Below the pieces are notes generated by a model. It had not been told where the DNA came from. It made no database searches and saw only the letters and a program-made list of their open reading frames with translations. Source: JAEEJA01 sp036343175 (GTDB taxonomy: Bacteria; Bacillota; Clostridia; Lachnospirales; Lachnospiraceae). Taken from it: 64,000 nt of DNA. The DNA is taken from contig JAZASR010000009.1 in the NCBI GenBank assembly GCA_036343175.1, forward strand, positions 1 to 64,000, in the 5' to 3' direction. The translations under genes were made by a program, and so were the position numbers. Shown here in pieces: positions 25,866 to 34,620 of the stretch. Position 1 is the stretch's first letter; every line of letters begins with the position of its first letter.

Positions 25866-27626
25866 TTATTGTACATCTTCAATTATGAATTCGATCCTCA
25901 CATTGTGGTTATAATCATTAATGGAAGGGTGATAAAGGATATCTATGGACAGCCCTGCAGGAATACCTGTATATCCGGTTAATGCATCCCAGGACTTATG
26001 ACCGTACTTTTCAATAATCACCGGCTTAAGTGCCTTATCCACGTTAAAATCCACTGCCGTATATGTTCCCCCGCTGCACATAATGGTCATCCTTCCTGTC
26101 TTTTTCTCTTTTCCGCAAAGGAATATCTTGCTTAAAAGAACTCCCCTTTGCATAAACTTTATATTTTCATTATCCTGACCGACAGGCTCAAAGATCTTAA
26201 GTTCATTCACTGCCTGAACAGTAAAGTCTGATATCGGAAATTCAAGATCCACAGGAACTCTTTCTATTAGATCTTCATCTGTCAGGGTACAGTTGGCTAT
26301 AAGAGCTTCATGGAGCGGCTCAAGCTCTTCTTTCTTTAATGAGAATCCTGCAGCCAGAGCATGACCGCCGAACTCGGTCAGATGCTCTTTCACACGTGTG
26401 AGCTCCTTCTGCATATGATAAGACGGAATGCTTCTTCCTGAGCCCTTGAGCTTATCTCCGGAATCAACCACTATCATTGAGGGCTTATAGTACTTCTCAC
26501 GGACCTTTCCCGCAACGATGCCTGCAATGGCCTCATCACAGTCAGGAAGGTAAATAAGCAGGACCTTCTCATCTTCCATATGGTTGTCAGCGATATATGC
26601 TGAAGCAGCTTCGGCAGCCTTTACAGTCATGGCCTTGCGGGAATCATTCAATGCTGCAAGCCTTGAGGCAAGAGAAGCGGCCTTTTCAGGGTCTTTCTCA
26701 AGGAAGAGATCCAGCGCATCATTTGCGCTTGTAAGCCTTCCTGCCGCATTAATGGCAGGGCCTATCCTGAATCCAAAGTCGAATGAGCTGATGTCATTTT
26801 TAAAACCCATGCATCCAATAAGAGCTTTAAGACCCGTATTATCTGTCTTTTTTATGGTCTTAAGTCCATAAGAGACAAGAGTCCTGTTATCGGAAGTAAG
26901 AGGAACAACGTCGCACACAGTAGCAATAGAAGCCATAATAAGCAGCTGATTGATAAGATGATTATATGACTTATCTCCTTTTACCATCTGCTGTATCAGC
27001 ATAAGTGCTATGCCCGCACCGCACATTTCCTTATATTTATGGGTGTCTTTCTTCTGCTTGGTATCGATTACATAATCAGCAGGGGGAATTATCTGTGTAG
27101 TAAGGTCATTATCAAGAGGCGGCTCGTGGTGATCGGTCACAACGACATTCATACCAAGCTCCTTTGCATGTCTGACCGCATCAGCAGCAGAAATACCGTT
27201 ATCGCATGTCACTATGATGTCACAGCCAAGTTCTTTAGCCTTATCAGCCATATAAGGACGCATGCCATAACCATCCTTCCTTCTGTCAGGAAGTATGTGA
27301 CAGACTTCAGCGCCAAGTGCCGTAAAGCCTTCAATAAGTATATAAGAAGACATAACCCCGTCGCAGTCATAATCCCCTATTACCATGATCTTTTTATGAT
27401 CTGCACAGGCACTTTTAAGAAAAACCGCAGCATCCTTAATATCCTTTATGTCATCGCCTGCTGAGATCACTGACTTAAATGGGTATACGTATGCATCCAT
27501 TTCAAGAATGTCAGAAAACTTCTTTCTTAAAAGCAGTTCCGCAGTAACACGGGTAATACCATATCTTTTCATAATGACAGACGCATCAACGCCTTTGATG
27601 CTGTCCTTTGCCTGCCAGATGCTCAA
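25866..27626 (-). CDS. recJ: Single-stranded-DNA-specific exonuclease RecJ
   Basis: 5'-3' ssDNA exonuclease of recombination and mismatch repair. I chose the TTG at 27626 (protein M-SIWQAKDS..., 586 residues), because GGAGG lies eight bases upstream and the N-terminus then matches family length. The longer frame to 27692 overlaps prmA by 31 bp and has no site. DHH family motifs: VIGDYDCDGVMS, DNGIS, VVTDHHE, and the later DHHA1 part with FGGHALAAGFSL. It is 35 bp after prmA, so in the same operon. Confidence 0.93.
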   Translation of the reverse strand: MSIWQAKDSIKGVDASVIMKRYGITRVTAELLLRKKFSDILEMDAYVYPFKSVISAGDDIKDIKDAAVFLKSACADHKKIMVIGDYDCDGVMSSYILIEGFTALGAEVCHILPDRRKDGYGMRPYMADKAKELGCDIIVTCDNGISAADAVRHAKELGMNVVVTDHHEPPLDNDLTTQIIPPADYVIDTKQKKDTHKYKEMCGAGIALMLIQQMVKGDKSYNHLINQLLIMASIATVCDVVPLTSDNRTLVSYGLKTIKKTDNTGLKALIGCMGFKNDISSFDFGFRIGPAINAAGRLTSANDALDLFLEKDPEKAASLASRLAALNDSRKAMTVKAAEAASAYIADNHMEDEKVLLIYLPDCDEAIAGIVAGKVREKYYKPSMIVVDSGDKLKGSGRSIPSYHMQKELTRVKEHLTEFGGHALAAGFSLKKEELEPLHEALIANCTLTDEDLIERVPVDLEFPISDFTVQAVNELKIFEPVGQDNENIKFMQRGVLLSKIFLCGKEKKTGRMTIMCSGGTYTAVDFNVDKALKPVIIEKYGHKSWDALTGYTGIPAGLSIDILYHPSINDYNHNVRIEFIIEDVQ

Positions 27627-27661
27627 ACCTTTATCCTCCGTTGGTAATAAATAAATATCAG

Positions 27662-28723
27662 TTATAATTTTCGCGAAGCAAGACCGGTCCATTCACCCTT
27701 TTCGGTACGCTCAACTATAGTGAAGCCATTTGACTCAAGGGCAGCTATGACCTCCTCTGCCCTGTCAGTAAGTATGCCTGATGAGATGAGATAAGCGCCA
27801 TCCTTCATAAATTTCCCGATAATTCCGGACAGTGGTATGACTACGTCTGCCAGGATGTTGGCAAAGACCAGGTCTGCCCTGCCAAGTGATGCAGTCCTTT
27901 TAGCAATTAAAGCCTCCTCCTGTAAAAAATCTGCCTTCAAAGCCATGTAACGGTCCTTTGATATGCCGTTGAGCTCCATGCTCTCGTCGATACCCTCTAC
28001 AGCAAGCTCGTCAATATCGACCATAACTGCGTAATCAGCCCCTTTGAGGAGGGCAGCTATGCCGAGGATACCGCTGCCGCAGCCCACATCAAGAACAAGG
28101 GTCCCTTTTTGCAAAAACTTTTCCATATTGATGAGACAGAGCTGTGTCGTCTCGTGCATGCCTGTACCAAATCCTGCGCCCGGATCAAGGGTTATCACAT
28201 GATCGCCATCCTTCTCAATATCTGTATGATCGACCCAGGCCGGCTTTATAACGATATCACCAGAAACACGGAACGGTACAAATACTTCTTTATATTTATC
28301 CTTCCACTCACTGTCATCCCTGATCTGCACCTTAAGGGCAGGGCGGCCATTCCCGCTGCCGGGATCTCCTGTAAACCCAAGAGAAGCCTGAAAGCGCTCA
28401 TCGAGCAAGGCATTTACTTCCGCCTCAGTCTTTTCAACACTGTTCTCTATAAATGTCGGTTCATTGTCAGCATCTCTTATCGAAGATCCTGTGCTGTACG
28501 CTTCAAGGGCATCGGGATCATCGCTTGAATAAAATATTATCTGTGCCTTATCGCTAGCCGGGAGTTCTGCAGGTATGTCTGTAAACATCTTCTTCTCATC
28601 CTCAGCCGAAAGCGGAACCTGATCCTTAACCTCAAAGCTTTCAAGTCCAAGATCAGTAAGTATCCCAAGTACCCGGTCAACGTTTTCAAGAGTAGTATCG
28701 ATCGTATATTCTGCCCATTTCAT
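27662..28723 (-). CDS. prmA: Ribosomal protein L11 methyltransferase
   Basis: SAM-dependent methylation of ribosomal protein L11. The 353 residues carry the C-terminal Rossmann methyltransferase: HETTQLCL, LDVGCGSGILGIAALLKGA, and ADLVFANILADVVIPL (the NxL/NPP-type catalytic loop). At 353 residues it is about 35-40 longer than usual. The extra length lies in the N-terminal domain, where an acidic stretch occurs around residues 40-105. It leads recJ. Confidence 0.93.
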   Translation of the reverse strand: MKWAEYTIDTTLENVDRVLGILTDLGLESFEVKDQVPLSAEDEKKMFTDIPAELPASDKAQIIFYSSDDPDALEAYSTGSSIRDADNEPTFIENSVEKTEAEVNALLDERFQASLGFTGDPGSGNGRPALKVQIRDDSEWKDKYKEVFVPFRVSGDIVIKPAWVDHTDIEKDGDHVITLDPGAGFGTGMHETTQLCLINMEKFLQKGTLVLDVGCGSGILGIAALLKGADYAVMVDIDELAVEGIDESMELNGISKDRYMALKADFLQEEALIAKRTASLGRADLVFANILADVVIPLSGIIGKFMKDGAYLISSGILTDRAEEVIAALESNGFTIVERTEKGEWTGLASRKL

Positions 28724-28773
28724 ATTATCTTCCCTTTCTAAAGTCTCCTGTATGCTTTCTGATAATAAGAGAC

Positions 28774-28852
28774 ATTCTTAAGATCAGCAGATCTTTCTGA
28801 TCATGAAAGTAAAAAAATTCTTAAGATCAGCAGATCCTTCAGATCATGAAAG
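28774..28852. repeat. Direct repeat upstream of prmA
   Basis: Two copies of a 36-bp unit (28774-28809 and 28817-28852; ATTCTTAAGATCAGCAGATC...) differing at two positions, 43 bp apart start to start. Each copy contains GATCAG...CTGATC or GATC-flanked inverted arms, so each could form a hairpin. Confidence 0.85.
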
Positions 28853-28883
28853 CATTATATCATATTGCAAAGGCCGGAAAATC

Positions 28884-28918
28884 ACAAAAAAAGACCGGTG
28901 AAAGTAACTCCGGTCTTT
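28884..28918 (-). terminator. Terminator after the DUF1858 gene
   Basis: On the minus strand a 9-bp stem AAAGACCGG/CCGGTCTTT with an 11-nt loop is followed by a T-run. It lies about 75 bp past the DUF1858 stop. The run of A on the other side is short, so it works mainly leftward. Confidence 0.8.
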
Positions 28919-28993
28919 AAATATTCTTTAAGAATCTCATTAATATCAGCAATATCAGCAAATATCCGCAGACGTTCTGATATTTTCCGTTCA

Positions 28994-29293
28994 TCAGACT
29001 GCTGCGCTCTCCTTAGCTGCTTTCTCAGCTTCATTTGCGGCATCAGCTGCATCTTTAAGAGCCTGCTCTCTTTCAGCATATTGCTTTTCATAAACAGGAT
29101 CGACCTCCTGATATATATAATCGAGAAGGGCATCTGCATCTATTCCGTGAACTGCGCAGGCCTGCTCGAGAGACTCCATCTGCGATGCCGGGCAGTAAAT
29201 ACATCCCATGCCTGCATCCATAAGGATCTCAGCGAGCTCAGGGCGGTCCTTTAATATATCAACGATGATCATGTCCTTTGTTACTTTAGTCAT
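28994..29293 (-). CDS. DUF1858 domain protein with Ala/Glu-rich tail
   Basis: 99 residues. Residues 1-60 are a DUF1858 domain (ITKDMIIVDIL-type start, then GMGCIYCPASQMESLEQACAVHGID), with two Cys three residues apart, as in the hybrid-cluster-linked family. Biochemical role is unknown; redox or iron-sulfur involvement is suspected from family context. From about residue 63 a charged helical tail (Ala, Glu, Lys) is added that the minimal 60-75-residue family lacks. It is monocistronic, with its own extended -10 promoter and terminator. Confidence 0.85.
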   Translation of the reverse strand: MTKVTKDMIIVDILKDRPELAEILMDAGMGCIYCPASQMESLEQACAVHGIDADALLDYIYQEVDPVYEKQYAEREQALKDAADAANEAEKAAKESAAV

Positions 29294-29391
29294 AATATTC
29301 CTCCAAATCTATATGAAACGTGTAGAATATATAGTCATATGTCTGTTAAGAACATAAAAGCCATATGAATGTTAACATTGCATTAAATGCT

Positions 29392-29416
29392 ATTATAGCA
29401 TTGAACTTATCAAATG
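29392..29416 (-). promoter_or_regulatory. Promoter of the DUF1858 gene
   Basis: Minus-strand extended -10 TGCTATAAT (TATAAT at 29392-29397) with no good -35. Immediately upstream is TTTGATAAGTTCAAT (29401-29415), an imperfect TTGA...TCAA inverted repeat where an operator could sit. Confidence 0.45.
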
Positions 29417-29516
29417 CTGTTGCAAAAGCAACGGGCAGCAGATACTTCAGTACAATAAATACCAATATAAGGTGCATAAAGTCTGCAGCAGCTAAAGTCC
29501 CGGCAAATACCGTATG

Positions 29517-31442
29517 TCAGGTGTTCATTGCCCTGACATAGCTTACAAATTCATTCAAAGGCACAGGCTTTGAAAAATAATAACCCTGGCAATAATCACA
29601 GCCGTTCTGTTTCAGATATTTGAGCTGATTGACAGTCTCAACACCTTCTGTTACGATCTTCAGTCCCATCTCTTTTATCATGCCGAGAGAATGCCTCAGA
29701 ATAGCCTCAACCTCCTCGTCATTTTCAGAATTCCAAAGGATGCTCTTATCTATCTTAATAATAGAGAACTCATAATCCATAATATAAGATATATTTGAAA
29801 ACCCGGTTCCGTAGTCATCAAGCGAGAATCTGAATCCGTACCTGTGAAGACGCTTCAATGTCTCTATGAAAAGATCCGGAGTGCTCACAGCGGCAGTCTC
29901 CGTTATTTCAAGATTGATCTGTGACGGCTTGAGTTCGTATTCATCGAGTATTGAAAGCAGTTTCTCAGCAAAGCCCTTCTGCATGCACTGTACAGGCGAA
30001 AGGTTCACCTCTATGAACTCAACTCCCATTTCTTCAAGGTGATATTCCTTAAGCGCCCTGCATGCTTCACGGAACATGAATTCACCTATCTCATTCACAT
30101 CGCCGTCCTTCTCAGATATTGGTATAAACTCCTCAGGCGACACGAACCCCATCTCCGGATCATTCATACGGACAAGGGCTTCCGCAGAATGGATCTTACC
30201 GGTCTGCGTATCATAGATCGGCTGAAAATAAGCCTCAAATGTTTTATTCCTGACTGCTTCTGAAACAGCCCTCTGGACCTGGGATTCACGCTTTGAAAAA
30301 AGAAGGTCTTCGCCCTTAAGGACTGTTATGGTGCCCTTGCTTTGTTTCATATGATCAACACCGATGATATTGGTAAGCGCATCGATCGAATCAACATCCT
30401 CAGGCATATTAATGACACAGATCTGGGTATTGAAATAAATGCTCAGCCCCATGAAGTCCCAGTCTTCCGAGAATTCTTCCGTGATCTTCTTCTCTATTTT
30501 ATCCAGGTGCTGCAGATCATTCTTCCTGATCATGACAGCAAATACGCCATCGTCGCAATCATAGATCTTTCCTTCAGGCACAGCGGAAGAAAGCCATGAG
30601 GCAACATTCCTCAGGATCGCGTTAGTCACGAACACCCCGAGTGATGAAGAAAATGTCCGGATATTATTGAGCTTTACAGAAATGATACCACACTGAACCT
30701 TATTTTCTATGATCACAAGATTGTCTGCCAGAAATGCCTTGCGGTTATTTACCTGTGTTATACCATTCTTATTCTCATCGAAATCTTCGATAGAAAAGAG
30801 AAGGGCAAGACCGCCGACTGATTCGTAGAACAGCTCTGGATAAACGTTCGGAACAAAGAACTGAATAATCGAGCCGACGATAAGCAGCAGAATAAACATC
30901 AACAGGCCCCTGATCTTCCTCAGAGGTATGATGTTTCTATAAGAATAGATGATGAACAGAGTATAAATGAGGTACAGGGCTGCACAGATATATACCACTA
31001 TTACCAGCGGTTCTCTGTAATAATTCATGTCTTTATCAACATTGAATATCAGCCTGTAACGGGTAAATGCAGTAACAGATACAAGTGTGAAGGCGATAAG
31101 CCCGGGCACTATAGCCAGAGAAAACAGGATGCGGCGTTTCTTCACATTCATATCAAGACCGGTTATGGTGACAGAGTAGGCAAAGAAGAGTATAACGCTT
31201 AAGATGTGAGTAAAATAGTACGCTCCATTGGCAATAAGATACTGGTCCCTGCTAAGATCGATAGTCTGATTGAGGGCCCCGATCGTATACACCTCAGCTG
31301 CCTCTGATAAAAGCATGGTAAATGAGAATACCAGGAATATTCTGTTGTGCTTATCTCTTAAGCCCTTCTCCAAAATGAGCAGGACTACAGAAAGGAGGCT
31401 CACTATAAGAGCACTGTATATATAGCTTAGATTAGAAAGCAT
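29517..31442 (-). CDS. Membrane-bound EAL-domain cyclic-di-GMP phosphodiesterase with degenerate GGDEF
   Basis: 641 residues. The first 215 or so hold seven to eight hydrophobic segments. A GGDEF-fold domain follows, but its active loop reads CDDGVF in place of GGDEF, so it is not a cyclase. The C-terminal EAL domain (about 395-635) keeps the expected catalytic and metal residues: SAEALVRM, EVNLSP, LEITETA, LDDYGTGFSN, IKIDKSI, TEGVET and QGYYFSKP. It should hydrolyse c-di-GMP, with the degenerate domain and membrane part as regulators. It is monocistronic, opposite csp, and about 5 kb from the flagellar genes, which fits control of motility or surface attachment. Confidence 0.88.
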   Translation of the reverse strand: MLSNLSYIYSALIVSLLSVVLLILEKGLRDKHNRIFLVFSFTMLLSEAAEVYTIGALNQTIDLSRDQYLIANGAYYFTHILSVILFFAYSVTITGLDMNVKKRRILFSLAIVPGLIAFTLVSVTAFTRYRLIFNVDKDMNYYREPLVIVVYICAALYLIYTLFIIYSYRNIIPLRKIRGLLMFILLLIVGSIIQFFVPNVYPELFYESVGGLALLFSIEDFDENKNGITQVNNRKAFLADNLVIIENKVQCGIISVKLNNIRTFSSSLGVFVTNAILRNVASWLSSAVPEGKIYDCDDGVFAVMIRKNDLQHLDKIEKKITEEFSEDWDFMGLSIYFNTQICVINMPEDVDSIDALTNIIGVDHMKQSKGTITVLKGEDLLFSKRESQVQRAVSEAVRNKTFEAYFQPIYDTQTGKIHSAEALVRMNDPEMGFVSPEEFIPISEKDGDVNEIGEFMFREACRALKEYHLEEMGVEFIEVNLSPVQCMQKGFAEKLLSILDEYELKPSQINLEITETAAVSTPDLFIETLKRLHRYGFRFSLDDYGTGFSNISYIMDYEFSIIKIDKSILWNSENDEEVEAILRHSLGMIKEMGLKIVTEGVETVNQLKYLKQNGCDYCQGYYFSKPVPLNEFVSYVRAMNT

Positions 31443-31524
31443 AAGATCAACACTCCAATTACAGTCAAATTATAGAATAGCAGTCAGAACCGGTCTGTTA
31501 TTACTATTTTCGTGCAACATTACA

Positions 31525-31530
31525 ATTATA
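31525..31530 (-). promoter_or_regulatory. Extended -10 promoter of the EAL gene
   Basis: Minus-strand TGTTATAAT with TATAAT at 31525-31530, about 80 nt before the start. A second, weaker sigma-D-like element lies upstream: TAAA (31568-31571), 15 bp, GCCAATTT (31545-31552), matching 6 of 8 bases of GCCGATAT. Confidence 0.5.
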
Positions 31531-31590
31531 ACAAAGATAATAGGAAATTGGCGGCAAATACGGCGATTTTATATTTTATTAATATTATGA

Positions 31591-31619
31591 TTGACTAATT
31601 TAAAAAAACATGATAAATT
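31591..31619 (+). promoter_or_regulatory. Cold shock gene promoter
   Basis: TTGACT (31591-31596), 17-bp spacer, TAAATT (31614-31619). The leader is about 70 nt, a common arrangement for cold shock mRNAs. Confidence 0.65.
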
Positions 31620-31694
31620 TGTGGTATCGAAATGTGGGATTTTACCATTCCACCGGACGATCAAATCATTATTATGTTTTAGGAGGCAGTACTT

Positions 31695-31895
31695 ATGAGT
31701 GGTACAGTAAAATGGTTCAATGCAAAAAAGGGTTACGGATTTATATCAGATGACAACGGCAAGGATATCTTCGTACACTATTCTGCATTACAGATGGATG
31801 GCTTTAAGGTCCTTGAAGAGGGCGACAAAGTCGAGTTTGACGTAATAGAAGGAGAGAAAGGTCCGCAGGCTGCTAACGTAGTAAAGGTTAACTGA
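31695..31895 (+). CDS. Cold shock protein, CspA family
   Basis: 66-residue single cold shock domain acting as an RNA chaperone. RNP1 KGYGFIS and RNP2 DIFVHYSAL are intact, with the usual VKWFNAKK start. TAGGAGG precedes the ATG. It is monocistronic with its own promoter and a strong terminator. Confidence 0.97.
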   Translation: MSGTVKWFNAKKGYGFISDDNGKDIFVHYSALQMDGFKVLEEGDKVEFDVIEGEKGPQAANVVKVN

Positions 31896-31966
31896 TTCAT
31901 ATTCGTTATCTTCATTGCACTGATCATTCCATATAAATTGATTAAGTACGTGACTTACGGAAATTT

Positions 31967-32002
31967 AAAAGATCAGGCACCATATGGTGCCTGATCTTTT
32001 TT
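31967..32002 (+). terminator. Terminator after csp, probably bidirectional
   Basis: A perfect palindromic stem (GATCAGGCACCAT and its complement) flanked by AAAA on one side and TTTTTT on the other, 72 bp after csp. Because the stem is perfectly symmetrical and A/T-flanked, it could also end leftward transcripts from trhP. Confidence 0.9.
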
Positions 32003-32136
32003 ACTTTGTTTTTTATAGTATCATGATCTTATTTATTGACATTACACACTTACCAATGCAATTTCGCTATTGTAAATTGCAGGCATGCAATGTGCAGGCA
32101 TAAGCCTGATCTTATGTACCTTCAGTCACGCTGCCA

Positions 32137-33438
32137 TCATGACTGACGTACCCGCATAATGTCGTAAGGTGAGACTGAGGCATCGAGCCTTATGGCTATG
32201 CGCTCGGAGGCATGAGGACAGGAGTCCACATGCTGGTATTCTTCATTGATCATATCGATGACCTTAAGGGAAAGATCGGATCCGTCAGGTTTCATGAGTT
32301 CTATGGTATCACCGTTCATGAATTTATTCTTCTGGGTGAACCAGGCATAGCCATTCTCATCTACCCTGTCGATGGTTCCGAGATATACGTAGTTTGTGAC
32401 ATAGGTATTGTTATCGTAGATCTGGGATTCATGAGTCGGATTATGGTAGAAGAAGCCGGTGGTATACTGTCTGTAGGTGCACCTGGATATTTCATCCATA
32501 TAGTTCTTCTTCCTGGACTCATAAAGGGCAGGATCTTTAAAATAATCATCTACAGCCATGCGGTAGGTCCTCACCACGCTTGCGACATAGAGGGCAGTCT
32601 TCATGCGGCCTTCTATCTTTAAGCTGTCAATACCGGCATTTATCATATCAGGCAGATGTTCTATCATGCAAAGGTCTTTGGAATTGAATATATAAGTGCC
32701 ATTAAGATCGTCGGCATTGCTCTCATCGCCCCCATTATTGACTTCTTCCACCGGCAGGTACTCTCCCGGCCTCTTCTCTTCCATTATGTAATATTTCCAT
32801 CTGCATGGGTGGGTACAGGCGCCAAGATTAGCACTCCTGCCTGTAAAATAACTTGAAAGCAGACATCTGCCTGAATATGCTATGCACATTGCCCCATGAA
32901 CAAATGCCTCTATCTCTTTATCCGCAGGAATATTCTTACGGATATCTGCGATCTCCTTCAGTGACAGCTCGCGCGCCGCGACCACTCTTGTGGCGCCCTG
33001 GCTGAACCAGAAATTATAGGTGGCATAATTGACATTATTTGCCTGTGTACTTATGTGAATATCGATCTCAGGGCATATCTCCCTTGCTATCATGAAGACG
33101 CCGGGATCAGCTATCAACAGAGCATCGGGCTTTATTACCTTCAGCTCTTTAAAATACTCCCTTATGCCATCAAGATGACCGTTCCTGGCAATGATATTGG
33201 CTGTTACATAGACTTTGGCACCATGCTCATGGGCAAATTCTATGCCTTCCTTCATATCTTGGAGGCTGAAGTTCTTCGCTTTTGCACGAAGTCCATAGGC
33301 ATCGCCGCCGATATATACCGCATCTGCCCCGTACATTACTGCTGTCTTCAGAACATCAAGCGAACCTGCCGGAGCAAGGACCTCAGGCTTTTTTGATATT
33401 TTTCCGTTTATTGGTGTATTTTCATTATTGGCAGTCAT
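32137..33438 (-). CDS. trhP: U32 family tRNA wobble-uridine hydroxylation protein (TrhP-like)
   Basis: 433 residues from the ATG at 33438; an ATG at 33450 directly abuts AAGG and is less likely. U32 family features: N-terminal PEVLAPAGSLDVLKTAVMYGADAVYIGG, the signature EAFVHGAMCIAYSGRCLLSSY with nearby GACTHPCRW cysteines. These Cys patterns suggest an iron-sulfur enzyme, not a protease. TrhP proteins use prephenate to make 5-hydroxyuridine at tRNA position 34. The gene follows trmR, whose product methylates that same position, so the pair likely acts in sequence. B. subtilis has two such genes (yrrN, yrrO); only one is here. Confidence 0.85.
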   Translation of the reverse strand: MTANNENTPINGKISKKPEVLAPAGSLDVLKTAVMYGADAVYIGGDAYGLRAKAKNFSLQDMKEGIEFAHEHGAKVYVTANIIARNGHLDGIREYFKELKVIKPDALLIADPGVFMIAREICPEIDIHISTQANNVNYATYNFWFSQGATRVVAARELSLKEIADIRKNIPADKEIEAFVHGAMCIAYSGRCLLSSYFTGRSANLGACTHPCRWKYYIMEEKRPGEYLPVEEVNNGGDESNADDLNGTYIFNSKDLCMIEHLPDMINAGIDSLKIEGRMKTALYVASVVRTYRMAVDDYFKDPALYESRKKNYMDEISRCTYRQYTTGFFYHNPTHESQIYDNNTYVTNYVYLGTIDRVDENGYAWFTQKNKFMNGDTIELMKPDGSDLSLKVIDMINEEYQHVDSCPHASERIAIRLDASVSPYDIMRVRQS

Positions 33439-33505
33439 CTGTATGATCATCCTTATTTATATAAAATTGAAGCGTCCATAAGTTCAGCTTTTCTTAAAAC
33501 AGCTG

Positions 33506-33568
33506 AATGCCGCTAAGGCTTAAAGCTGTCAGAATATAATGCTGCTTAAGCTTAAAGCTGTCAGAATT
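33506..33568. repeat. Direct repeat overlapping the end of trmR
   Basis: Two 31-bp copies (33506-33536 and 33538-33568; AATGCCGCTAAGGCTTAAAG type, about four differences), period 32 bp. The right copy contains the trmR stop codon. Confidence 0.85.
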
Positions 33569-34250
33569 TTGCAATATTTTCCAATGATAACATTTCTTTG
33601 TCGACCACTGAGAAGGACATACCGTCGCCTTCTGTAAGCAGCGTCGTCTGGATACCGTCTGTGTGCGTAAGTATATGGAGATATTCACGCATGCGGTCAT
33701 ATATGGTACGGTCACGGCGTCTCACTGCAGAACGCGGTCCAAGCACATCACCGTCATGATAGATATTATCAGTCAGGATGACCCCATGATCCTTTATGAG
33801 TCTGAGAACATATGGCAGATAGTTCACATATTGTGCCTTGGCTGCATCTATGAATATAAGGTCAAAACCGCCCTTAAGCTCTTTAAGCGCGTCAAGGGCA
33901 TCCATCTTCATAAGGTTTATGTCGTCAGCGCCAAAGTCTTTAAAATTCTTTTCAGCTTCTGATATCTTGCTTTCAACCTTTTCCACAGTTGTAATATTGC
34001 ATGGAAAGCCATGCTCTTTCATAAAATCATGCATGAGCAGAGCAGAAAATCCGACTGCAGTCCCTATCTCAAGTATCTCTTCAGGCCGAAGAGTAAGAAG
34101 TATGGTCTTTATGAAAGTTTGTGCCGGTTTTCTGATAACCGGCACATTATGTTCATAAGCATCGATATATAATTTTTTCAGATCTTCAGGCAGAGACCAT
34201 GTCAGATAGTCATTGAAATGATCCAGCCTGTTTATGTCTATATTATCCAT
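33561..34250 (-). CDS. trmR: O-methyltransferase, tRNA 5-hydroxyuridine methyltransferase (TrmR-like)
   Basis: 229 residues from the ATG at 34250 (MDNIDINRLDH), with AAAGGATGAT correctly spaced; the ATG at 34262 overlaps the previous stop without spacing. Class I Rossmann methyltransferase of the YrrM/catechol-O-methyltransferase type: EILEIGTAVGFSALLM, FDLIFIDAAKAQYVNYLPYV, VILTDNIYHDGDVL. Its B. subtilis homologue methylates 5-hydroxyuridine-34 to 5-methoxyuridine. It lies between ylbF and trhP. Confidence 0.85.
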   Translation of the reverse strand: MDNIDINRLDHFNDYLTWSLPEDLKKLYIDAYEHNVPVIRKPAQTFIKTILLTLRPEEILEIGTAVGFSALLMHDFMKEHGFPCNITTVEKVESKISEAEKNFKDFGADDINLMKMDALDALKELKGGFDLIFIDAAKAQYVNYLPYVLRLIKDHGVILTDNIYHDGDVLGPRSAVRRRDRTIYDRMREYLHILTHTDGIQTTLLTEGDGMSFSVVDKEMLSLENIAKF

Positions 34251-34258
34251 ATTAAGGA

Positions 34259-34600
34259 TCATCCTTTAAGAAAGCCTGCATCCAGGTCAAGGCTCTCGTA
34301 GAATCTGTTATTGAGTTTCTTGATCAGAGAACAGTATTGCCTTTCAGCAGCAAGGAAGTCAGAGACGAGCCTGTTGGTGAGGATATCGCTGAACTCACTT
34401 TCTATTCTTGAATTCTCAGCAAGTACATCAGCATTATCGTCGAACTGATAGCTGAAGCATCTCTTTCTGAATTCACCGACACGCTCAAGCAGGTCGGGAT
34501 ACATCTTCAGCTGCTCGAGCATGGTCACATAGGAGTCATGCTCCTCGCTGTTAACAACACTATCAATTAGCTGGTTTAGAATCTCCTCTCTGGCATCCAT
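34259..34600 (-). CDS. ylbF: YlbF family protein
   Basis: 113-residue, mostly helical protein of the YlbF/YmcA (Com_YlbF) family: SEEHDSYVTMLEQLKMYPDLLERVGEFRKRCF and LVSDFLAAERQYCSLIKKLNNRFYE. In B. subtilis relatives form the Y-complex that modulates RNase Y and mRNA maturation. Being placed 20 bp after RNase J is consistent with a role in RNA decay. It has a strong AAGGAGG site. Confidence 0.82.
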   Translation of the reverse strand: MDAREEILNQLIDSVVNSEEHDSYVTMLEQLKMYPDLLERVGEFRKRCFSYQFDDNADVLAENSRIESEFSDILTNRLVSDFLAAERQYCSLIKKLNNRFYESLDLDAGFLKG

Positions 34601-34620
34601 TGCTTAAGCCTCCTTATAAA

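Noticed and set aside
27627..27692. Longer recJ start overlapping prmA
   Set aside because: No ribosome site and an N-terminus unlike RecJ; the TTG at 27626 has GGAGG at good spacing.
32137..33438. Collagenase/protease annotation for the U32 protein
   Set aside because: Clustered cysteines and pairing with trmR fit the tRNA hydroxylation subgroup; no protease motif is evident.
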